A stretch of 64,000 nucleotides of DNA from Bifidobacterium bifidum ATCC 29521 = JCM 1255 = DSM 20456 (GCF_001025135.1 NZ_AP012323.1:1612001-1676000), one strand, 5' to 3'. Shown: positions 55,868 to 64,000, numbered from the stretch's first letter. A program made the numbers and translations. The notes: generated by a model from the letters alone, not told the origin.

Positions 55868-56980
55868 TCACAGCAGCTGATACAGCGCGGCGCTGGCGTT
55901 GGCTATCGCCGTCCACGACGAGCCGGAAGTCATGATGACGAACGCATAGTCGCCCTTGCCGGAATATACGATGCCCGCATCATGCAGGTACGAGTCGCGG
56001 AATCCGACCTTGTCGGCAACGGTTCCGTTGCCGCCGATGCCGGCCGGTATGCCGCTGCGGTACTGCTGCCGTTTCATCAGGCCGATCACCATGTCCCGGT
56101 CGTCGTCGTTCCAGATCTCGCCCCGATACAGTTTGGTCAGGATCAGCGCCAGATCGGCCGATGTCGTGCGCACGTCCAGATAATGCAATGTCGTGTTCTT
56201 CGCGCCGAGCGCGTTCGCCTGCTGCGTTACTTTGTCGTAGCCGGCGCCGTTATCGCGCATCAGCCATGCCTTGGGACATTCGTTGTCGGAATCAACGATC
56301 ATCGTGGTCAGGCACTGCTGCAGCGTCATGCCGTTGAGCGGCGAATCCCATGTCATCTCGCCTAATTCCACGGCCGTCACCATCGAATGCGCCACGAACA
56401 GCTTGTACGTGCTCGCCGATGCGAACACCTGGGAGGAGTCGATGTCGACGAGTGTGCCGGCATTGCTCAGATCGACCACGGAGACGGAATATCTCGCGCC
56501 GGAAAACACACCGGCCAGCGCGGCGGATGCCTGGGCAGTCAGGTCGCGTTCGGGCTGGGCCGGAGCCGGCATGGCCGCCTTGAACATGCTCCGAGACGCC
56601 GATTGGGAACGAACCCTGCCGGACCCCGACTTGTCGGAGAAACTTTCGTCGGAGGAGCCGTCATCGGCGGCACTGCCGTCGGTGGGGTCGACCGTGGCAC
56701 CGGACCGGGCCGCACCGGCTGATGAAACGCTGCCGGACGAGCCATCGCCATCGTTCGAGCACCCGCGCACGGACAATAGCACCACCATCGTCACCACGGA
56801 GAACATCGCGATCAGCACCGTCAGACGGCGGCGCACATACGTCAGCTCACGGGTGGATATTATTCGGCCGCCAGGCGGGTTCGCCCGCCGACGAGGGCCG
56901 ACACGACCGCCGGCATGCGTCACGATGCCGCGCAGGATACGTCCCGTCCTGCGCCGCGGCGGGCGCATATGCTTTGCCAT
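55868..56980 (-). CDS. Secreted/membrane-anchored serine hydrolase (class A beta-lactamase-like)
   Basis: A 370-residue protein with a basic N-terminal cytoplasmic tail (about 50 residues, many Arg), a membrane helix RLTVLIAMFSVVTMVVLLSV (~52-71), a Ser/Gly/Asp-rich spacer (72-140) and a beta-lactamase2-type domain. SASTYK near 190 supplies the Ser-x-x-Lys pair, SDNECPK near 236 the SDN motif, and DKVGFRDSYLHDAG near 330 replaces the KTG triad with KVG. Such proteins in Gram-positives are more often wall-related hydrolases than drug-resistance enzymes. GGGAGG lies before the ATG. Palindromic repeats about 110 bp upstream may be operators. Confidence 0.85.
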   Translation of the reverse strand: MAKHMRPPRRRTGRILRGIVTHAGGRVGPRRRANPPGGRIISTRELTYVRRRLTVLIAMFSVVTMVVLLSVRGCSNDGDGSSGSVSSAGAARSGATVDPTDGSAADDGSSDESFSDKSGSGRVRSQSASRSMFKAAMPAPAQPERDLTAQASAALAGVFSGARYSVSVVDLSNAGTLVDIDSSQVFASASTYKLFVAHSMVTAVELGEMTWDSPLNGMTLQQCLTTMIVDSDNECPKAWLMRDNGAGYDKVTQQANALGAKNTTLHYLDVRTTSADLALILTKLYRGEIWNDDDRDMVIGLMKRQQYRSGIPAGIGGNGTVADKVGFRDSYLHDAGIVYSGKGDYAFVIMTSGSSWTAIANASAALYQLL

Positions 56981-57086
56981 CGCGCACCTCCCCGACTGCT
57001 CACATCGACGCCCCCATTGTAACCCCCGAACGCAGCTAGTCAGGGGCGAGCATCCACACCTTGGTCACCCGTCATGGCACGGCTAA

Positions 57087-57119
57087 GACAGGTCATATAT
57101 ACGACAGGTCATATATGAC
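57087..57119. repeat. Two tandem 16-17 bp repeats with a palindrome
   Basis: GACAGGTCATATAT occurs twice in tandem (57087 and 57103), and the second copy completes the 12 bp palindrome GTCATATATGAC (57108-57119). It lies 107-139 bp upstream of the serine hydrolase start, a position suitable for an operator. Confidence 0.55.
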
Positions 57120-57120
57120 A

Positions 57121-57170
57121 GCCGGGCGTCGGCAGTATCGACAGGTACGTCGATGCCGCCGACGCCCGGC
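57121..57170 (-). terminator. Hairpin after the DEAD-box helicase
   Basis: Perfect 13 bp arms GCCGGGCGTCGGC/GCCGACGCCCGGC, with an inner ATCGAC/GTCGAT stem, 14 bp past the helicase stop codon. No long U-run follows. Confidence 0.65.
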
Positions 57171-57184
57171 CGGTCAATGATTAC

Positions 57185-59230
57185 TCAGCGACCGCGGCGG
57201 AACGGCGCCGCGTTGCGCTTGCCGTGCGACTTGCGGAATCCCGCGGCCTTGCGCGTGGCACGGTTCGGCCCGCTCTGGCTCCTGCGGTTCCGCCCGTCAC
57301 GACGGTTGTCACCGTCGTTGTTGTGCGAGCCGCCCTTGCGGTCCTCGAACGACGTGTCGTGGAAACGCCCGTTGCGACGGTTGCTGCGGCGATCGGCCTC
57401 GCGACCGTCAAACGGCGTGTTGAAATCGTCGCCGAAGTCGTTGCCGCGGCGCTTCTTGCCGCCCTTGCGACCCTCAGCGTCACGGTACTGACGCCGGTCG
57501 TCAAAACGGCCGTCATCGAAGCCGGAGCGCCCGTATCCGTCGAAACGGTCCCGCTTGGTGGTGTGCTTGCGCTTGCCGTGCGGCTTGCCCTCGCCGATGA
57601 TCGACATCTGCGATTCGTCCCGATGGTCGAACCGGTATTGGGCGCTCTCGCGGCCCTCCATTTCGGCGCCGTCATGACGATGGCCGTCACGGCGTGCGGA
57701 CGGACGGGAGAAATCATGCTCGCCGCCACGGGCGCGGGACTTGCGGCCGGAACGTCCCCGCCCGCCGCGCGCCTCACCACCGCGACCGCCCTTGCGATCG
57801 GAGCGGCCGGCGCGCTCGGAACGGCGCAAAGCCTCAAGCGCCTTGTCCAGCGACCAGCCCTCGACGACCGGCGCGTGCTCGCCGACCAACTCGGTCAGAT
57901 CTTCGGACGCCGGCGTGATTGCCACCGACTTGACTCGGATGCCGGCGCGCTTCATCATCTGGCGAGTGCTGCGGGCCTGATTCGGCAGGACGAGCGTCAC
58001 CACGTCACCCTGTTCGCCGGCGCGCGCAGTGCGGCCGGAACGATGCAGGAACGATTTGGGGTCGGCCGGCGGATCGGTCTGCACGACCAGCGTCACATCA
58101 TGGACGTCGATGCCGCGAGCGGCCACGTCGGTGGCAACCAATACGCGTACCAGGCCCTTCTCGAACGCCAACAGGTTGCGGTCACGCTGCTTCTGGCTGA
58201 GGTTGCCCTGCAGATCGACCGCGGGAATGCCCTCGTCGATCAGTTTCTTCGCCATCTTCTTGGCCTGGAACTTGGTGCGCGTGAACAGGATGCGCTTGCC
58301 GGTGCCGCTGGCCAGCAGACGAATCACCTCATGCTTGTTGCCCTGCGACACTTCGAACACGTGATGGGTCATCGTGTCGACCTGCGAGACGACAGAACTG
58401 ACCGCATGTACTTTCGCATCCGGCAGGAACCGCTTGACCAGCGCGTCCACGCCGTGGTCGAGCGTCGCCGAGAACAGCATACGCTGACCGCGCGAATCGG
58501 TCTGCTCCAGCAGACGCGTGACGGGCGGCAGGAATCCCATGTCGGCCATCTCGTCGGCCTCGTCGAGAATCGTGATCTCCACGGCGTCCAGAGACAGCTT
58601 GCCCTGACGCAGCAGATCCTCAAGACGTCCCGGGCAAGCGACGACGATATCGGCGCCCGCACGAAGCCCCGCGACCTGACGGGCGTAGCTCACGCCGCCA
58701 TACACGGTGACGGTGCTCATGCCGTACGCCTCGGCGAGCGGCTGAATCACCTCGTCGATCTGGTTGACGAGCTCACGGGTCGGCGCGAGCACCAATCCGC
58801 GCGGACGCGGCAGGGACGCCTGCTCCCGCGCGGCCTTCTCGTCGGACGCCTTGCGAATCTGCTCGAATTCCTTCATGGCCACTTCGGTGACGCTGTGCTC
58901 GCTCAGGCGGGCGACCAGCGGAATGGCGAATGCGAGCGTCTTGCCGGAGCCAGTCTGCCCGCGACCGAGCAGATCGACGCCGTTCAGCGAATCGGCGAGC
59001 GTGTCCGCCTGAATCGGGAACGCGGTGACCTTGCCGTCCATGGCGAGCACGTGCACCAGCGGCTTGGGCACGCCGAGCTCGGCGAACGTCGGAGCGGCAT
59101 CCTGCTCCTTGTCATCTGCGGAAGCATCAAGGGCGGCATCGATATCATCTATATCAACAGTGTCCGTATCGGTATGCATAACGGAACGCGCAGCGGAACC
59201 AGCCGCGAAATCATGGTGACGTTTCGGCAC
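57185..59230 (-). CDS. DEAD-box RNA helicase with an Arg/Gly-rich tail
   Basis: A 681-residue ATP-dependent RNA helicase (DeaD/CsdA/RhlE-like), involved in ribosome assembly or RNA decay. Q-motif FPIQADTL is near 72, motif I GRGQTGSGKT near 90, Ia PTRELVNQ near 150, II ILDEADEM near 224, III FSATLDH near 254, V ATDVAARGIDV near 365 and VI HRSGRTARAGEQGD near 395. Residues from about 470 onward form a long, basic, disordered tail rich in Arg, Gly, Asp and Ser (RGGRGRSGRKSRARGG and RRNGR repeats), which probably binds RNA non-specifically. The start is a GTG at 59230 with AAAGG 6 nt upstream. Stop at 57185 is followed by a hairpin. Confidence 0.94.
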   Translation of the reverse strand: MPKRHHDFAAGSAARSVMHTDTDTVDIDDIDAALDASADDKEQDAAPTFAELGVPKPLVHVLAMDGKVTAFPIQADTLADSLNGVDLLGRGQTGSGKTLAFAIPLVARLSEHSVTEVAMKEFEQIRKASDEKAAREQASLPRPRGLVLAPTRELVNQIDEVIQPLAEAYGMSTVTVYGGVSYARQVAGLRAGADIVVACPGRLEDLLRQGKLSLDAVEITILDEADEMADMGFLPPVTRLLEQTDSRGQRMLFSATLDHGVDALVKRFLPDAKVHAVSSVVSQVDTMTHHVFEVSQGNKHEVIRLLASGTGKRILFTRTKFQAKKMAKKLIDEGIPAVDLQGNLSQKQRDRNLLAFEKGLVRVLVATDVAARGIDVHDVTLVVQTDPPADPKSFLHRSGRTARAGEQGDVVTLVLPNQARSTRQMMKRAGIRVKSVAITPASEDLTELVGEHAPVVEGWSLDKALEALRRSERAGRSDRKGGRGGEARGGRGRSGRKSRARGGEHDFSRPSARRDGHRHDGAEMEGRESAQYRFDHRDESQMSIIGEGKPHGKRKHTTKRDRFDGYGRSGFDDGRFDDRRQYRDAEGRKGGKKRRGNDFGDDFNTPFDGREADRRSNRRNGRFHDTSFEDRKGGSHNNDGDNRRDGRNRRSQSGPNRATRKAAGFRKSHGKRNAAPFRRGR

Positions 59231-59424
59231 AATAGCCTTTCAACAACGAAGCCGATCACTTACGCGGCTTCTGACGGAGTGTCTACCATATCAGCACCCC
59301 CTCCCCAGGATGCCGGGCCGGACGCGGCGCGGCGCGGCGGTTTCGCTATTACCATGTTATCGGGCCGCCGATGACGTGCCAATGCGCGCCAATGCCATAT
59401 CGACTCATTGAGAGAGGTTCAACG

Positions 59425-60339
59425 ATGAAGAAAGGACTGTCCCCGACGACGGGGCGGGTCATGTTGCTGTGCTGCGCGATGCTGTGGGGAGGTAGCTATC
59501 CCATAGCCAAGGTCGCGATGGGTGTCGTCACGCCGCAATGGCTGATGGGATTGCGGCTAGTCGGCGCGTCGACGATCATGCTTATCCTGTTTCGCAAGCG
59601 AATCGTACCGTATCTGAACAAATCCATCATCATCCCGGGGCTGGTGACCGGGCTCACGTATTGGGGCACGATGATCAGCCAGACGGTCGGCCTGACGATG
59701 ATCGAACCCGGCCGCAGCGCATTCCTGACCTCGGCGTATTGCGTGCTGGTGCCGTTCGTCTCATGGCTGCTGATGCGGCAGCGCCCTGCGGCGCGCAACA
59801 TCGTCGCGGCCGCCCTGTGCCTGACCGGCGTCGGCTTCGTGTCGCTCGGGTCCGGGCTGGGCGGGCTCACGATTGGCACCGGCGACCTGTTGACGCTGCT
59901 GTGCGCGGTGATCTTTTCGTTCAATCTGGTGTGTCTGGGCAAGTGGAGCCGCGTCATCGACCCGGTGGCGCTGACGTTCGCGCAGTTCGTGACGGCCGGC
60001 GTGTGCTTCATAGTCGGCGCGTCGTTCAGCGAACCGGCGCCGAACGCCTCATGGCTTGCGCCGGGCGTCCTCGCATGCCTGGTCTACCTGTTTCTCGGCG
60101 CGACGATGCTGGCTCAGATCATGCAGAACGTCGGGCTCAAGGTGACCCCGCCTTCGCAGGCGTCGATCATCATGTGCCTGGAGACCGTGTTCAGCATGGT
60201 GTTTTCGGTGCTGTTCTATGGAGAGACTGTCAGTGGTGCTGCGGCGACCGGATTCGCGCTGATTTTCCTGGCGATACTGGTGTCGCAGATCCGGCTCAAC
60301 GGGCGTCTGCTGGAGCGGGTCGGCCGCAAGGCGCGGTAG
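59425..60339 (+). CDS. EamA/DMT-family transporter
   Basis: A 304-residue membrane protein with ten helices arranged as two EamA repeats. The first begins VMLLCCAMLWGGSYPIAKVAMG (residues 12-33), with WGTMISQTVGLTMIEPGRSAFLTSAYCVLVPFVSWLLM near 90-127 and the second-repeat hallmark PPSQASIIMCLETVFSMVFSVLFYGETVSG near 249-278. Export of a small metabolite is typical; the substrate is unknown. Start 59425 with GAGAGG upstream, in preference to an in-frame start at 59371. It is divergent from the helicase and followed directly by an 18-bp tandem repeat. Confidence 0.9.
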   Translation: MKKGLSPTTGRVMLLCCAMLWGGSYPIAKVAMGVVTPQWLMGLRLVGASTIMLILFRKRIVPYLNKSIIIPGLVTGLTYWGTMISQTVGLTMIEPGRSAFLTSAYCVLVPFVSWLLMRQRPAARNIVAAALCLTGVGFVSLGSGLGGLTIGTGDLLTLLCAVIFSFNLVCLGKWSRVIDPVALTFAQFVTAGVCFIVGASFSEPAPNASWLAPGVLACLVYLFLGATMLAQIMQNVGLKVTPPSQASIIMCLETVFSMVFSVLFYGETVSGAAATGFALIFLAILVSQIRLNGRLLERVGRKAR

Positions 60340-60344
60340 TGGTG

Positions 60345-60434
60345 CCACCACACGGCACCACACCACCACACGGCACCACACCACCACACGGCACCACACC
60401 ACCGTGCGACACCACGCCACCGTGCGACACGCCC
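60345..60434. repeat. Five tandem 18-bp units after the EamA gene
   Basis: CCACCACACGGCACCACA occurs three times exactly (60345, 60363, 60381), followed by two diverged units CCACCGTGCGACACCACG and CCACCGTGCGACACGCCC. There are no spacers, so it is a minisatellite and not CRISPR. It begins five bases after the EamA stop; translated past the stop it would read repeats of HGTTPP. Confidence 0.85.
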
Positions 60435-60539
60435 GGAGTGCGTAGCACAATCATCGAATCGTCACTGGCCATGCATTGCCATTGCGCCGTTCTTCGATTC
60501 GCACCTTGCGATTGTGCTACGCATTCCGGGCGTGTCGCA
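60423..60539. repeat. 117 bp inverted repeat with 31 bp arms
   Basis: The left arm at 60423-60453 starts TGCGACACGCCCGGA, and the right arm at 60509-60539 is its reverse complement with two mismatches. It overlaps the last unit of the tandem array, lies between the EamA gene and a decayed ABC gene, and has no U-run. The inner 55 bp also has partial dyad symmetry (ATCGAATCG/CGATTCG). Confidence 0.75.
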
Positions 60540-60552
60540 TGCAATCGTGCGG

Positions 60553-61692
60553 TCAGCGGCGACGCAGCTTGGCGAGCTGATAGACCTCGTCGGAGGCCGC
60601 GGCGACTTCTGGACTGGTCACGCACTTGCCCTCCTCATGGGCGAGCGCCATGATGTCGTCCTGCGTGGCCATGTCGAGATTGCCGGTCGGCTCGTCGGCG
60701 AGGACAATCGACGGACCATAGCTCAGCGCCCGCGCGATGGCGACGCGCTGCCGGAGTCGCCGCTCGTACCAGTCGAACCGGAACCACCCGAATCAGAGCT
60801 GCTGCCCGGAGCACCGCCCATATCGGCGCCGCGACCGAACTGCTCCTCCTGGCTGGCGGTCTGGGTCTCCTGCGAGGAGACGCAGCTGGTTCGACACGGG
60901 CACCGACGCCACGGCCCCGCCGGCCACGCCAAGCGCGATACCGCACATCGTCACGATCAGCAGCTCGATTGCGAACTGCGCCGCCACCTTGACCTTCTTC
61001 ACGCCGATGGCGGTGAGTACGCCGACCTCGTATTTGCGTTCGCGGATGTTGAACAGATTGAGCACGACCGCACCGACCGCCAGTACGACGATGAGCAGCG
61101 TAAGGGCGAACTTGGCGAGGCTGTCGAGCAGCACGAGGCTCGATTCGTGGTTCTCCACGTCGGCGGACTGCACGGTGTAGGTGTCGTCCAGTCCGGCCTT
61201 CCGGACGTCGGAAGCGAAGGTCTCATAGTCGTCGGCGCTGCCGAGCATGTAGGTGTAGCCCAGCTGGGTCGTGGTGTTGTTGTCATCGTCGTTCGCGGTG
61301 GTGTCGGCGTCCAAGCCAAGCGATTTGAGCGTGGAGACGGATGTGTATATCGCGTTGTCGGCGTCCTGCGAGGTGCCGCCCATCGGGCCCATCGCGCTGG
61401 TGTTGCTGGACGTGCTGTTCTTGTAGATGCCGCTGATGGTGAACGTGTAGGTCGTCGACGTGTCGGACGGGTTGGTGACGGTGATCTCGTCGCCGACCTT
61501 CAAGTCGTTGAAGTCGGCGAGCGCCTTGGAGATGATGACCTTGCCGTTGTCCGACTCGCCATAGCCGAACACTTCGCCGGACGACATCGTGAACGTGCCG
61601 TTCGCCGCGTTGGCGATGGCGGTGTCCGACGAGAATCCGGTGAGCGTGAAGTCGCCGGAGGTCATCATCATGACGCTAAGAGAGAACGTCAC
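60553..61692 (-). pseudogene. Decayed FtsX-type ABC permease fused to an ABC ATPase remnant
   Basis: Minus strand. The frame from a GTG at 61692 enters a MacB-like permease mid-domain (MTSGDFTLTGFSSD, then GKVIISKALADFNDLKVGDEITV) and continues through two FtsX helices (ALTLLIVVLAVGAVVLNLFNIRERKYEVGVLTAIG, FAIELLIVTMCGIALGVAGG) to SVPVSNQL. There the frame shifts, and a Gln/Ser/Gly-rich linker (SQETQTASQEEQFGRG) runs on to about 60765. It then joins the middle of an ABC ATPase ([22 protein letters not shown]), which ends [20 protein letters not shown]. Missing are the permease N-terminus, its last helices, and the ATPase Walker A and signature. A small deletion also affects the ATPase H-loop. 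Confidence 0.85.
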
Positions 61693-61789
61693 GACCGTCG
61701 AATCTTGTCTGGCTCTTTTCTGAAAACTCTCTGAACGGAGAAATACGATATTATGCCGGATACTGTCGCATTCGACGGCTTCCGATTCG

Positions 61790-62653
61790 TCACAGGTAGG
61801 TTTTCATCGCCAGATCAACGGTGAGTACGATGCCGGCGAGCACAGCCGCGATGCGCATGATCCGGGCCGGGATCCTGCGAGTGACGGGCGACGCTATGTA
61901 TCCGCCGATGAAGCAGCCGATGCACAGCAGGATGGCCGCAGGCCAGTCCACGACGCCGCGCACGATGAAGATGACCGACGCGCTGATGTTCGCACCGGTG
62001 CCGATCAGCGTCTTGAGCGCATTGATCTGATGGAACGGACCGATCTTGCCTGCGTCGAGCACCGCGAGCGCGCACGTGCCGGCACCGGCACCGAAATATC
62101 CGCTGTATACCGCCACGAACGCGACGCCGAGCCATATCCACCATGGGTCCTTGGACATGGGTTGTGTCGATGCGGGAGCCGACGCGGGCGCGCCGTCGCT
62201 CCCCTGCCCTTGTGGCGTCGTCAGGGATCTGGCCTGGGCCATGACGTCCGCCGCGGCCTGCCGCGCCTGCATGCGGCCGCGCGGATTGACCGCTATGATC
62301 AGCGAGCTGAACAGGATCAGCGGCGGAACGGCGAATTCGAAGATCTTCGGGTCGAGGCTGAGCAGCAGCGCAGCGCCGGCGACGCCTCCCACCGCGCCGA
62401 TGCTTACGTAGGTGATGGAACGCAGCCGCTGCCCGCGCAGCTCCTTGCGGGCGCCCAGCACGCCACCGATGCCGGTGCCGATCACGCCGACGGTATTGCT
62501 CGCGTTGGCGAGGACCGGCGGAATACCCAGCGCCAGCAGGGCCGGATACGATACCAGCGAAGACGCGCCGACCGCATATCCCACGAATCCGGCACCGATG
62601 CCGGCCAGCAGGATCAGCAGCATCGTCATCAGCGAAAAACCGGCAATCACCAC
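61790..62653 (-). CDS. TauE/SafE-family sulfite exporter-like permease
   Basis: A membrane protein of about 287 residues with eight hydrophobic segments in two halves, each opening with the GxxxGFxGxxxGxGxG-type turn: LLILLAGIGAGFVGYAVGASSLVSYPALLALG and VAFVAVYSGYFGAGAGTCALAVLDAG. These are TauE/SafE (PF01925) signatures for export of sulfur- or carbon-containing anions. A Gln/Ser/Ala/Pro-rich loop of about 40 residues separates the halves. I favour a GTG at 62653, with GGGGAG 8 bp upstream, over the in-frame ATG at 62671; ATG 62629 is also possible. Confidence 0.85.
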   Translation of the reverse strand: MVIAGFSLMTMLLILLAGIGAGFVGYAVGASSLVSYPALLALGIPPVLANASNTVGVIGTGIGGVLGARKELRGQRLRSITYVSIGAVGGVAGAALLLSLDPKIFEFAVPPLILFSSLIIAVNPRGRMQARQAAADVMAQARSLTTPQGQGSDGAPASAPASTQPMSKDPWWIWLGVAFVAVYSGYFGAGAGTCALAVLDAGKIGPFHQINALKTLIGTGANISASVIFIVRGVVDWPAAILLCIGCFIGGYIASPVTRRIPARIMRIAAVLAGIVLTVDLAMKTYL

Positions 62654-62801
62654 CGCATCAACTCCCCGCATATATGGACATCCCGACTCAGGGAGAATAC
62701 GTCAAAGCGGCACGGCCCGCAGCCGCTCGTCAACATAGCGGACATGAATCACGATGCGCGACGCGGTCGCACGATGGCCCGCGCTACAGCGATCCGAGTG
62801 C

Positions 62802-62960
62802 TCAGGCCTCCCCGCGCGGCACCGCGCCCGACAAGGACGCCGCATGATTGGCCACGCGCAGTTGCCCGTACACCAGCGCCCGCGTGAAATGGTGCGCGCA
62901 CAGACCATTACTTTCCGCAGGATTATGGCATCCCGCGATATTGCAGGTACGTTCCGACAT
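62802..62960 (-). CDS. Small Cys/His-rich protein (52 residues)
   Basis: MSERTCNIAGCHNPAESNGLCAHHF... contains CxxxxC-x9-CxxH spacing that could bind one zinc ion, as in small zinc-ribbon proteins of phages and actinobacteria. GGAAGGGGG lies 6 nt before ATG 62960. The C-terminal half (ALVYGQLRVANHAASLSGAV) is not recognisable. It lies between a TauE-family gene and a transposase relic; function unknown. A chance frame cannot be excluded. Confidence 0.5.
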   Translation of the reverse strand: MSERTCNIAGCHNPAESNGLCAHHFTRALVYGQLRVANHAASLSGAVPRGEA

Positions 62961-63031
62961 AACAGCCCCCTTCCACCGCCCCCCCCATGGATTACGGTGA
63001 TCTTCTCTGAGGCTTCTGATGTTTTTGTGGG

Positions 63032-63235
63032 TTAGATTACGGGTTGTGGCAGTCGGATGTCGAGTCCGCCGCATCTGGGCATGACCAGGGCGATGAGGTT
63101 GGTGACGCGGTGGAAGCCGTAGGCCATGCGGACGGTGACCTTGATCCTGTTGTTGAACGCCTCCGACTGCCCGGCGGTCAGCCTGTCGGGGTCCTTCAAT
63201 ACGGCGTACCCGGCGCCGCGCATGCGCCTGGCCGC
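63032..63235 (-). mobile_element. ISL3-family transposase C-terminal relic
   Basis: Sixty-odd residues remain: MRGAGYAVLKDPDRLTAGQSEAFNNRIKVTVRMAYGFHRVTNLIALVMPRCGGLDIRLPQPVI, of which LKDPDRLT and NNRIKVTVRMAYGF match two separate parts of ISL3 transposases. The ~80 residues normally between them are missing, so it has an internal deletion as well as a lost N-terminus. AT-rich sequence past the stop codon (62995-63030) could be the old element end, but I cannot delimit terminal repeats. Confidence 0.75.
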
Positions 63236-63278
63236 CTCCCCGTCGCCGCCGCGCGGGCGACCGCCGTCACGGCGGCGG

Positions 63279-64000
63279 TCATTGCTTCGTCGCGATCACC
63301 GACGTCGCGGCTGTCGCGGCGAACCCCTTGAGTACGTCTGCCATCACGTCACGGTCCTCGGCGTCGATGCCGCGGACGGCGGCGAGCATGACCGGCAACG
63401 ACTGCGTCCAATGCGAGGTGAGTTCGCCGAACGTGTCATACCCGCCGGCCTCGAGGACGGCGAACAGGTTCTCGATGAACCGGCGGCGATGCTCGTCATC
63501 GAACTTCGCCATCCACCCGTTGATCGTGCGCGCCAGATACCGGGAGCTCGCGGACAGGCCGCCGGCGTGCACGAACTCGCCGCGCTCGACCTGCCAGTTC
63601 AACGCGAAATGCTGCATGATGCTGGCGCCGTCGCTGGAGACGATCGTATAGCCGTCCTCCACATGCTCGCGCATCTCGAACAGCATGCCGACGATCGACG
63701 ATTCCGGCACCGACTTGTCGACGAGCGGCGCGACCCGCGCATAACCGGGAGTATCGAAGAAGTCGGCGTCGAAGCCCGGCCCGTCATGGCAGAACACGGC
63801 GATAAGGCGCTCCTGCACCGCGGCAGGCGCGTTTGCGGCCGCATACACCGCCAGATTGCCGCCTTTGGAATGGCCGCCGACCATGAGCGGGCCGTCCCGG
63901 CGCCCCGCGATGTCGGCCAGATACCGCGCGGCGGACTCCTGCGCGGCGACCGGACGACGGAACGCCATCGCGAAATCCTCCTTCCAGCCGACGATCGTGC
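63279..64000 (-). CDS. DUF2974 (Mbeg1-like) alpha/beta hydrolase, partial (5' end off the right edge)
   Basis: An alpha/beta-hydrolase of the DUF2974 family. The open frame enters from the right edge (TIVGWKEDFAMAFRRPVAAQ) and ends at 63279, giving about 239 residues; complete members are usually 350-400. The nucleophile elbow is GGHSKGGNLAVYAA (Ser in GHSKGG). The catalytic acid lies probably in FCHDGPGFDADF, and the His in QHFALNW. These proteins are found in Firmicutes and bifidobacteria with unknown physiological substrate, possibly lipids. No signal peptide can be judged because the N-terminus is missing. Confidence 0.88.
   Translation of the reverse strand, partial: TIVGWKEDFAMAFRRPVAAQESAARYLADIAGRRDGPLMVGGHSKGGNLAVYAAANAPAAVQERLIAVFCHDGPGFDADFFDTPGYARVAPLVDKSVPESSIVGMLFEMREHVEDGYTIVSSDGASIMQHFALNWQVERGEFVHAGGLSASSRYLARTINGWMAKFDDEHRRRFIENLFAVLEAGGYDTFGELTSHWTQSLPVMLAAVRGIDAEDRDVMADVLKGFAATAATSVIATKQ

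Noticed and set aside
55868-56980. Beta-lactamase conferring drug resistance
   Set aside because: The KTG motif is KVG and the protein has a long anchored N-terminus; a wall-associated hydrolase is more likely.
57224-59374. A 716-codon plus-strand open frame opposite the DEAD-box helicase
   Set aside because: All helicase motifs are on the minus strand; the shadow frame has no recognisable domain.
60345-60434. Possible CRISPR array
   Set aside because: The 18 bp units are directly abutted with no spacers and no cas genes are present; it is a tandem repeat.

Overview
The window reads as a chromosomal segment of a high-GC Gram-positive actinobacterium, most likely a Bifidobacterium. The signs are a high-GC coding bias, a eukaryote-like (type 2) isoleucyl-tRNA synthetase behind an actinobacterial T-box, a prfA-prmC-tsaC-wecA run, an oligoribonuclease, a YghZ-like reductase, a GH13 alpha-glucosidase and class-typical short palindromic repeats. 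The species cannot be fixed from sequence alone. Both window edges cut genes: a type I restriction subunit HsdR on the left and a DUF2974-like alpha/beta hydrolase on the right.

Layout. 1-9 kb: hsdR (partial), ileS with its T-box leader, a holin-like membrane protein and an aldehyde dehydrogenase bracketed by copies of a short palindromic repeat. 9-16 kb: an SPFH/band-7 protein, two PLP-dependent sulfur amino acid enzymes (sulfhydrylase and cystathionine lyase/synthase type), an NADH-oxidase-like flavoprotein and glycerate kinase. 16-21.4 kb: a single-chain ABC exporter (ATPase + FtsX permease) divergent from a P-type cation ATPase. 21.5-28 kb: a GNAT protein, an eroded MFS/MerR pair, an aldo/keto reductase with a MerR-type promoter, a DEDDh exonuclease, citrate synthase, methionine aminopeptidase and a DUF308 membrane protein. 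28-38 kb: an M13 peptidase, a frameshifted ssb paralogue, proS, relics of a sortase-anchored protein and of a membrane protein, a PIF1-like helicase, a HAD phosphatase and orn. 38-48 kb: a fused two-component-system relic, alpha-glucosidase, guaB, then wecA/tsaC/prmC/prfA/rpmE (all minus strand) interrupted by an acetyltransferase relic, and a tRNA with a CAT anticodon. 48-57 kb: a GlxA-type regulator followed by a GRP-family sugar transporter and a Gfo/Idh dehydrogenase, cyclopropane fatty acid synthase, a secreted protein, a ~1 kb low-GC island carrying a GrpB-family gene beside a tRNA-3'-end scar, a hexose-6-phosphate mutarotase and a secreted serine hydrolase. 57-64 kb: a DEAD-box helicase, an EamA transporter, tandem and inverted repeats, a decayed FtsX permease/ATPase pair, a TauE-family permease, a small Cys/His protein, an ISL3 transposase relic and the partial hydrolase.

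Most intact genes are housekeeping: tRNA charging (ileS, proS), translation termination and modification (prfA, prmC, tsaC, map, rpmE), purine synthesis (guaB), RNA turnover (orn, DEAD-box helicase), carbon and sulfur metabolism. The most striking feature is decay. At least six loci carry relics, and in four of them neighbouring genes are fused or both truncated at one junction: MFS/MerR, receiver/histidine kinase, permease/ATPase, and sorting-signal protein/membrane protein. Small internal deletions are also seen in the acetyltransferase and transposase relics. Several dispersed palindromes occur near these scars. No complete novel defence or biosynthetic system is visible; the strongest leads are this deletion pattern, the low-GC GrpB island, the regulator-transporter-dehydrogenase trio at 48-51.5 kb and the repeat families.
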